Source: Streptomyces cavernicola
GTDB lineage: Bacteria; Actinomycetota; Actinomycetes; Streptomycetales; Streptomycetaceae
Length of the DNA stretch: 64,000 bases
Direction: 5' to 3'
NCBI RefSeq assembly: GCF_029968035.1
Contig: NZ_JASCIQ010000031.1
Location: forward strand, 1-64,000
The notes beneath the pieces were generated by a model. It was not told the DNA's origin, did not search any database, and worked only from the letters and a program-made list of their open reading frames with translations. The position numbers and the translations under genes were made by a program. Numbering within the stretch: position 1 is the first letter of the stretch; every line of letters begins with the position of its first letter. Positions 59,064 through 64,000 of the stretch are shown here, one piece after another.

Positions 59064-59220
59064 TGAATTCAGACGCCATCCGAAATCACAGCAGATGAAG
59101 ATCGAATAAATACCGATCCAAGGTCATCAGCTTTTGCTCGGGGCTCTCGAATAACTCCCCCGCTGAGAGCAATCCCACATCACATCGTCATCACAAACCC
59201 TCTGATTCGGCCGGGTCGGG
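59064..59220. other. AT-rich region before the PAP2 gene
   Basis: A ~150-base stretch (59064-59205) with clearly lower GC than its surroundings, including GATCGAATAAATACC and CGAATAACTC. No gene was found; it probably contains the PAP2 promoter and any regulator sites. Confidence 0.45.
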
Positions 59221-59246
59221 CACTCACTCGCTGTAGCGTCGATTGA

Positions 59247-60272
59247 GTGCGTACTGAACCAAACCTGACCCGTCTGGACCGGCTCTTTGCCCGGCTAGAC
59301 CGGGAACCCGAACGGCCGGCGGGCCTCGAAGTACCTCGTATGAGTCCGCACCGGATCGTGCTGTTCGGCTCGACGCTGGTCTTCTACCTGCTCATCGTCG
59401 TGGCCGTCATCAACACGTCCTGGCTCGTCCGGCTCGACTGGCAGCTGATGTTCTTCCGGCCCTACCAGCAGTGGCCGGAGGTGCACGCGTTCATCGACTA
59501 CTACGTGGTGCTCGGCCAGCGCGGCCCCACCGCCGTGATGGTCGCGGCCTGGCTCGGCTGGCGCTCCTGGCGGCAGCACACGTTGCGCCCGCTGCTCATG
59601 CTGGGCACCTCGCTGCTGCTGCTCAACGTCACCGTCGGCGCGGCCAAGCTGAGCATGGGCCGCGAAGGCCCGCACTACGCCACCTCCATCGGCTCCAACG
59701 AGATGTGGCTGACCGGCGACATATTCCCCTCGGGCCACACCGCGAACGCCGTCGTGACCTGGGGCATCCTCGCGTACCTCGCCTCCACCGCCCGGACCCG
59801 CCGGCACCTCTCGGCGCTCTCCGCGGTGGTCTCGCTCGGCGTCGGCCTGAGCACCGTCTACCTGGGCACGCACTGGCTGAGCGACGTGCTCCTCGGCTGG
59901 GCCGCCGGGCTCCTCATCCTGCTCGCGCTGCCCTGGTTCGAGCCGCTGGTCACCCGGGTCGAGGCCTGGATCCTGGCCAAGCTCGACCGGTACCTGCCGG
60001 GCCTGCGCGGCCGTATCCCCGCGCCCGCCCCGGCCGACGGACCCCCGCTGTTCCCGCAGCCGGTCCCCGGCACCGAGGACGACGTGCCGGTACGCGAGCC
60101 GGTGGGCGCCGCGCGCAGCGGCCGTACGCCGACGCACTTCAGCACGCAGCGGTACACAGTGCGCTCCGAGCGCTCCCCCGTCACGCCGACCGGCAGCCGC
60201 CGGCCCGCGCACGGCGACAGCGCCACCCGCACCGCCCGCTCCACGCCCGCCCACCCGGTGGCGGGCGGCTGA
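59247..60272 (+). CDS. PAP2-family membrane phosphatase
   Basis: A 341-residue membrane protein of the PAP2/acid-phosphatase family. Helices begin at ~35 (RIVLFGSTLVFYLLIVVAVINTSWL). The three phosphatase motifs are KLSMGREGP (~130), PSGHT (~155) and STVYLGTHWLSDV (~190), with the catalytic His residues in the last two. It dephosphorylates a lipid or isoprenoid phosphate on the outer face. The C-terminal ~90 residues are Pro/Arg/Ser-rich. The start is GTG 59247. A hairpin terminator follows. Confidence 0.93.
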   Translation: MRTEPNLTRLDRLFARLDREPERPAGLEVPRMSPHRIVLFGSTLVFYLLIVVAVINTSWLVRLDWQLMFFRPYQQWPEVHAFIDYYVVLGQRGPTAVMVAAWLGWRSWRQHTLRPLLMLGTSLLLLNVTVGAAKLSMGREGPHYATSIGSNEMWLTGDIFPSGHTANAVVTWGILAYLASTARTRRHLSALSAVVSLGVGLSTVYLGTHWLSDVLLGWAAGLLILLALPWFEPLVTRVEAWILAKLDRYLPGLRGRIPAPAPADGPPLFPQPVPGTEDDVPVREPVGAARSGRTPTHFSTQRYTVRSERSPVTPTGSRRPAHGDSATRTARSTPAHPVAGG

Positions 60273-60317
60273 CCCGAGGCCCGCGGGGGCGGTACGCACA
60301 GCTCTCCCCGCACGCAC

Positions 60318-60353
60318 GAGGGCCCCGACCCCCCTGAGGGAGCCGGGGCCCTC
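60318..60353. terminator. Hairpin terminator between the convergent PAP2 and I78 genes
   Basis: GAGGGCCCCG and CGGGGCCCTC are perfect 10-base arms around a 16-base loop, 45 bases beyond the PAP2 stop and 38 bases beyond the I78-like stop, so it could serve both. Confidence 0.75.
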
Positions 60354-60390
60354 GCCGTACCGGCGACAGGTTCCGTTCGGCGGCGGGCGC

Positions 60391-60606
60391 TCAGCCCTTC
60401 CAGCAGCGCTGCACGGTGCCTTCGCTGACCTCGAAGTTGAGCCGACCCGCGAGGTACTCCATCGTCACGAACGCGCCCGGCGCCAGCCTCCTGACGGTGG
60501 ACCAGCCGCGCTCGCGGGCCTGCCGCTCGGCGCCCTCGGCGTCGAGTCCGACGTACGCCTCGGGGCTGTCGTCGGGTTCTGCGGGGGGTGTGGGTGTGGG
60601 TGCCAT
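60391..60606 (-). CDS. Proteinase inhibitor I78-like small protein
   Basis: A 71-residue protein. After a Pro-rich leader the core YVGLDAEGAERQARERGWSTVRRLAPGAFVTMEYLAGRLNFEVSEGTVQRCWKG matches the I78/potato-inhibitor-like fold (YVGL, then EAR...RxxxPGxxVTxxxxxxRLN). There is no signal peptide. A cytosolic protease inhibitor is possible; many members have no proven target. It is convergent with PAP2. Confidence 0.75.
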   Translation of the reverse strand: MAPTPTPPAEPDDSPEAYVGLDAEGAERQARERGWSTVRRLAPGAFVTMEYLAGRLNFEVSEGTVQRCWKG

Positions 60607-61011
60607 GCGATCACCGTAGGCCGCCCGCGGCGGGAAGTGAAAGGGCTGCAGAAAACCCGGGACGGGCGGGCACCCAGGGTCACTTGCACCTTCGAGGTCA
60701 CGCTTGTGTCACAGGATTGCCACATGTGTTTGCCGATTCCCGCTTCACACGATCGGGCGGTCCCGAATTATTTCGGCCCGCGCCGCCTTTACCTGCGCAT
60801 GGTCCAGCAATTCGCACGCCCGGGTTCGACCCACCGAATTCAACGGCCTTTCCACGAGCGGCTCCGGCCGTTTCCCGAGAGCCCGCCCCCAATTCCCGGT
60901 CACTTTCCCCGGTCCACCGCCCGCCCTGCGCCGCACGGCGGAAATCGGGCACGGGACTCCTGCCGGAGTGGGCGGTAGCAGGGGGTGGTCGTGCCCCCTG
61001 ACAGGGCGGGT
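60607..61011. other. 405-base gap without a supported gene
   Basis: The region has rather lower GC from 60690 to 60860 and no coding frame with an RBS or domain. It probably contains the promoter of the I78-like gene and the 3' end of the WYL gene's transcript. A GGGTTCGACCC at ~60822-60832 looks like a tRNA T-arm but has no tRNA around it. Confidence 0.4.
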
Positions 61012-61974
61012 TCAGCGGGCCAGTGCGCGGGAGAGGCGGTCGCGGGCGGATCTGATGTGGGCGGTCAGTTCCGCGGGTTCCAGGACCTCGAAGTCGACGC
61101 CCAGGAGCATCAGATGGATCACCATCACGTCTAGGCTCGCGGCCCCCGTGCGCAGCAGGCAGGTGGACTCGCTCTCCGCTTCGAGCGTCCCGGCCGACGG
61201 CGAGATGCGCTGGGCGGCGTCGGCGAGCGGCACGAAGAGGCGGGCCAGGGCCTCTTCGGCGTACGCCCTGCGGGAGACGCCCTCGGAGACGTACGCGGCC
61301 AGGTCCTGCGCGGGCGGGGTGCGGGGCGTGAAGCGGGGGCCGTGCGGGGGCCTGGGCGTGATGCGGTCGGCGCGGAAGGTGCGCCAGTCGTCCCGGTCCA
61401 GGTCCCAGGCGACCAGGTACCAGCGGCGCTCGGTGCAGACCAGGCGGTGCGGCTCGACAGTGCGGCGGCCGGTGCGGCCCGCGTGGTCGCGGTACTCGAA
61501 GCGGAGACGTTCGGCGTCGCGGCACAAGTGGGCGAGTTCCGTGAGCACTTCGGGGTCGACGGCGGACGCTTCGGATGCGTGCAGCATCGGCACCGTGAAG
61601 GCGTTCAGCGCGCTCACCCGGCGGCGAAGACGGTCCGGAAGGACCTGTTCCAGCTTGGCCAGGGCCCGTACGGAGGTCTCGTCGATGCCCTCGATGCCCT
61701 GCCCGGCGGCGGTGCGCAGGCCGACGGCCACGGCGACGGCCTCCTCGTCGTCGAGCAGCAGGGGCGGCATCTCGGCGCCCACGCCGAGGCGGTAGCCGCC
61801 GCCGGTGCCGGGTGAGGCGTTGACGGGGTAGCCGAGCTCGCGCAGCCGGTCGACGTCGCGGCGGACCGTGCGCGGGGTGACGCCGAGGCGGTCCGCGAGG
61901 GCGGCGCCGGACCACTCGCGGTGGGCCTGGAGCAGCGAGAGCAGGCGCAGGAGTCGTGCCGAGGTCTCCAACAT
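61012..61974 (-). CDS. WYL-domain transcriptional regulator (YafY/DeoR-type HTH)
   Basis: A 320-residue regulator. The N-terminal winged helix is at ~1-60 (TSARLLRLLSLLQAHREWSGAALADRLGVTPRTVRRDVDRLRELGYPVNASPGTGGGYRLG), then the WYL core (~140-220: LCRDAERLRFEYRDHAGRTGRRTVEPHRLVCTERRWYLVAWDLDRDDWRTFRADRI), then a WCX-like end. WYL domains often bind nucleic acid or nucleotides and regulate defence or DNA-damage genes. No target is obvious nearby. Length normal. Confidence 0.93.
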   Translation of the reverse strand: MLETSARLLRLLSLLQAHREWSGAALADRLGVTPRTVRRDVDRLRELGYPVNASPGTGGGYRLGVGAEMPPLLLDDEEAVAVAVGLRTAAGQGIEGIDETSVRALAKLEQVLPDRLRRRVSALNAFTVPMLHASEASAVDPEVLTELAHLCRDAERLRFEYRDHAGRTGRRTVEPHRLVCTERRWYLVAWDLDRDDWRTFRADRITPRPPHGPRFTPRTPPAQDLAAYVSEGVSRRAYAEEALARLFVPLADAAQRISPSAGTLEAESESTCLLRTGAASLDVMVIHLMLLGVDFEVLEPAELTAHIRSARDRLSRALAR

Positions 61975-62026
61975 GCGGGCGAGTCTGCCAGCCGTCGCGG
62001 ACAGCTGCGGTCCGCGATCGGAGTCG

Positions 62027-62056
62027 GTTCAGCCCACCTCCGTTCAGCCCACCTCC
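62027..62056. repeat. 15-bp tandem duplication spanning a stop codon
   Basis: GTTCAGCCCACCTCC occurs at 62027-62041 and 62042-62056. The second copy encodes the last residues (EVG) and the stop of the gene 62044-62892; the first repeats them just downstream. Confidence 0.85.
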
Positions 62057-62892
62057 GTGACCCGCAGCGAGAGGTCGTTGTCGCGGGTGTAGTACGGGCC
62101 GACGGCCACGGGTCCGGTGCGGACGGCCGGGTACGTGAAGATCGGCTTCTTGTCGGCGACGTCGTCGAGCAGCCGGGCCACCCGCGCCTGCGGTCCGTGC
62201 GCGCCCTGGGGCAGCAGCCACAGGTCCCAGATCCCGGGCCCTTCGGCCAGCTCCGCGTACGCCACCGTGAGCCCGAACTCCTCGCCGGACGCGCCGAGTT
62301 CGACCCGGCGCGGGGCCTCACCGGCCCGCCGGCTGCGCAGCTCCGCGTACCCGCCCGGTGCGAACGGTGCGCCGATGAGCCGTCCGCGTACGGTCAACCC
62401 GGCGCCCTCGATGAGGAGTTCGCCGGCCTCGGCGTGCGGGGCTCGGTGCCAGGCGCGGACGGTGAGGTTGCCGTGCTTGGTGGCGTACGGGATGCGTACC
62501 GCGACGTGCGGGCGGGTGCCGCTGGGCGTCCGGTCGACGAGGGAGCGCAGGTCGTTGACGCCGGGTGAGAGGCGGCGCGGGGCGGCGTCGCCGTGGTCGA
62601 CGTACACGTCCCAGCGGCCCTCGGCGAGCTGGACGCTGCTGGGCAGCACGGCGCGCAGCCGGCCGTCGGCGGCCGGGGTGAGCGGCAGCCGGGTCTCGGT
62701 GTGGGCGCGGTGCGGCTGCCGGTCGCGCAGCCGGAGCAGGAGGTACGCGGCGCCGGGGCGGCCCAGGTCGGCGAGGTCGAAGGTGAGCCCGCCGGCGGAG
62801 TCGGCGACGCAGTCGGCGCGGGGCTCGGCGTCGGTCGTCCCGGCCGCCTCGTGCACCTCGTCGGGCAACGGCGGGGGCAGCAGCGCGCTCAT
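62044..62892 (-). CDS. Conserved protein of unknown function, partner of a glycosyltransferase
   Basis: A 282-residue protein with mostly strand-like, Pro/Gly-punctuated sequence (GAAYLLLRLRDRQPHRAHTETRLPLTPAADGRLRAVLPSSVQLAEGRWDVYVDHGD ... GELLIEGAGLTVRGRLIG ... WDLWLLPQGAHGPQARVARLLDD). No catalytic motif was recognised; the beta-rich pattern is like immunoglobulin-fold proteins. It overlaps the glycosyltransferase gene by four bases (ATGA at 62889), so both are made together; as I recall it is called 'transferase' in Streptomyces annotations. A role in surface-glycan assembly is inferred from that. Confidence 0.7.
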   Translation of the reverse strand: MSALLPPPLPDEVHEAAGTTDAEPRADCVADSAGGLTFDLADLGRPGAAYLLLRLRDRQPHRAHTETRLPLTPAADGRLRAVLPSSVQLAEGRWDVYVDHGDAAPRRLSPGVNDLRSLVDRTPSGTRPHVAVRIPYATKHGNLTVRAWHRAPHAEAGELLIEGAGLTVRGRLIGAPFAPGGYAELRSRRAGEAPRRVELGASGEEFGLTVAYAELAEGPGIWDLWLLPQGAHGPQARVARLLDDVADKKPIFTYPAVRTGPVAVGPYYTRDNDLSLRVTEVG

Positions 62893-64000
62893 GCGGTCCG
62901 TCCCTTTCTCAGGGCGGCGCGCCCCGCGTCCCTGACCGCGTAGGCGCCGTCGAGCATCGCGCCGCGGGTGCGGTGCAGCGAGCCGCGGAACCGGCCGAGC
63001 GGTCCCGCGGGGCCACGTGCGGTCAGATCGGTGAACAGCGATTCGTAGCGCTCGGCGATCCGCGCGGGGTCGAAGCGCTGGGCGTCGACGAGCGCGGCGG
63101 CGGACATCCGGCCGCGCTTGTCGTCGTCGTTGATCAGTTCCAGGAGGCCGCCGGCGATGGCCCGGACGTCGCCGACGGGGACGAGGCGGCCGTCGACGCC
63201 GTTGTCGATGATCTCGCCGGGCCCGTGCGGGCAGTCCGTGGCGACCACGGGGAGGCCGCAGCGCATCGCCTCGACGATGGTCATGCCGAAGGACTCCAGG
63301 CTGGAGGTGACCGCGGCGATGGAGCCCTTGGCCCACTCCGGGTCGATGGGGTGAGCGGGCCCCATGAGGAACACGTGGTTGTAGAGGCCGAGTTGGCCGA
63401 TCAGGGCGCGCAGCGCGTCCTTCTGCCGGCCGGCGCCGTAGATCCGCAGCCGCCAGTCCGGGCGCTGGGCGCGCACCTGGTCGAAGGCCCGGATCAGCAG
63501 GTCGTACCGCTTGACGGGGGCGAGCCGGCCGGCCGCGACGACCCACTTGCCGGTGCCGTCGGCGGGGGCCACGTCGGGCGCGGGCACCGGGTTGGCCATG
63601 GCGTCGACGCGCACTCCGGGCAGCCGCATCTTGTTCCGGTAGGCGGTGGCGTCGGCCTCGGTCGTCGTGGTCAGCGCGTCGAGGCGGGGGTAGGCGCCGC
63701 GCAGCTGGGTGCGCAGGGCCCTGGAGTGGCTGTCGAGGGTGAGGTGTTCCTGGCCGACGCGGAGCGGGCCGCGGCGGGCCCGGCGGGCGAGGGCCACGTT
63801 CAGGCCGGGGCGGGTGCCCACCAGGACGTCGGCTTCGGCGGTCGCGAGGTGGTCGGCGATGCGACGGTCGGTGAGCGCGTTGTACTGGTGGAAGCGGCCC
63901 TCGGCGCGCGGGAAGTCCTGGGCGGGGCGGCGGAATTCGGGGCTGTCGCCCTCGTAGCCCGCGGTGTCCTTGCGGATGTCGACGAGGTGGTGCACCCGCA
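62889..64000 (-). CDS. Glycosyltransferase family 4 (N-terminus beyond window edge)
   Basis: The C-terminal ~370 residues of a GT-B glycosyltransferase. The acceptor half is partly visible (NALTDRRIADHLATAEADVLVGTRPGLNVALARRA). The donor half has VAAGRLAPVKRYDLLIRAF, LRIYGAGRQKDALRALI, VFLMGPA, then the GT4 motif SLESFGMTIVEAMRCGLPVVATDCPHGPGEIIDNGVDGRLVPVGD with E-x7-E-type residues. It ends in a basic helix (RGAMLDGAYAVRDAGRAALRKG). The start lies outside the window. It likely adds a sugar to a surface polymer or lipid with its downstream partner. Confidence 0.92.
   Translation of the reverse strand, partial: RVHHLVDIRKDTAGYEGDSPEFRRPAQDFPRAEGRFHQYNALTDRRIADHLATAEADVLVGTRPGLNVALARRARRGPLRVGQEHLTLDSHSRALRTQLRGAYPRLDALTTTTEADATAYRNKMRLPGVRVDAMANPVPAPDVAPADGTGKWVVAAGRLAPVKRYDLLIRAFDQVRAQRPDWRLRIYGAGRQKDALRALIGQLGLYNHVFLMGPAHPIDPEWAKGSIAAVTSSLESFGMTIVEAMRCGLPVVATDCPHGPGEIIDNGVDGRLVPVGDVRAIAGGLLELINDDDKRGRMSAAALVDAQRFDPARIAERYESLFTDLTARGPAGPLGRFRGSLHRTRGAMLDGAYAVRDAGRAALRKGRTA

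Noticed and set aside
60815..60840. GGGTTCGACCC resembling a tRNA T-arm
   Set aside because: No acceptor stem, D-arm or anticodon arm can be built around it.
1..64000. CRISPR arrays, rRNA, tRNA, integrases or transposases
   Set aside because: No spaced direct-repeat array, RNA gene pattern or transposase/integrase motif was seen; the only mobile-like DNA is the 159-bp hairpin and the R1-R8 repeats.

Overview
The window is a piece of a Streptomyces-type actinobacterial chromosome. It has very high GC with GC-rich third codon positions, many GTG starts, strong AGGAGG-type ribosome binding sites, and a gene set typical of that genus: DUF397/DUF5753 genes, an SflA-like SepF paralogue, secreted alpha-lytic-type proteases, dnaE2, and a single TTA leucine codon in a secreted lipase. 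No rRNA, tRNA, CRISPR array, transposase or phage block was recognised. From memory, the order hmgA ... GDSL lipase ... AA10 LPMO ... dnaE2 ... sflA ... acyl-CoA dehydrogenase resembles one conserved region of the S. coelicolor chromosome; this was not checked.

Layout. 1-4.2 kb is the accessory-looking part: a TetR gene cut by the window edge; a two-gene unit of an EACC1-type protein and a caspase-like peptidase joined through one membrane helix to a predicted beta-propeller (phytase-like) domain; then a broken XRE/DUF5753 regulator with an intact DUF397 gene. 4.2-14.7 kb holds acyl-CoA dehydrogenase, TetR, exporters, an aldehyde/alcohol dehydrogenase operon, a SulP transporter with beta-carbonic anhydrase, and a small secreted protein. 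14.9-24.3 kb holds a CitMHS citrate transporter with an MFS gene, a molybdopterin oxidoreductase, a TetR gene, homogentisate dioxygenase (hmgA) with a GntR gene, and an orphan type ISP specificity-domain protein. 24.6-36.8 kb holds a FetB-like permease, a TetR-controlled drug-exporter-like ABC pair, a CoA transferase, a GDSL lipase, an AAA ATPase, a GntR gene, a double GNAT protein, a DUF402 protein, a methyltransferase-Nudix fusion and a 45-residue gene. 36.9-43 kb holds the tctCBA tricarboxylate transporter with a GNAT gene, a divergent response regulator, an LPMO with a sortase signal, and an SRPBCC protein. 43.3-53.6 kb holds the mutagenic-repair pair dnaE2-imuB, a membrane protein, two secreted serine proteases and a Cys-rich DUF5685 protein. 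53.8-64 kb holds sflA, a second acyl-CoA dehydrogenase, a DHA2 exporter, a PIG-V-like mannosyltransferase, a PAP2 phosphatase, an I78-like inhibitor, a WYL regulator, and a glycosyltransferase with a partner protein, cut by the window edge.

Links between genes. One 17-bp operator-like sequence (AACTAGCRGYGTTAGTT type) lies upstream of three separate fatty/aldehyde metabolism units (5.7, 11.7 and 55.6 kb), suggesting one TetR regulon. The 10-mer CGTTAACAAG lies at a similar distance upstream of both tricarboxylate transporter operons (citMHS and tctCBA), next to a CitB/DctR-like response regulator gene. An SOS-box-like palindrome precedes dnaE2-imuB.

Non-coding structure. Eight copies of a complex GC-rich inverted-repeat family fill gaps just beyond stop codons and probably act as terminators. 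A separate 159-bp hairpin element sits in frame inside the mannosyltransferase gene. Several genes carry short tandem duplications at or just after their stop codons. The most interesting candidate system is the EACC1/caspase/beta-propeller unit at 0.7-3.1 kb.
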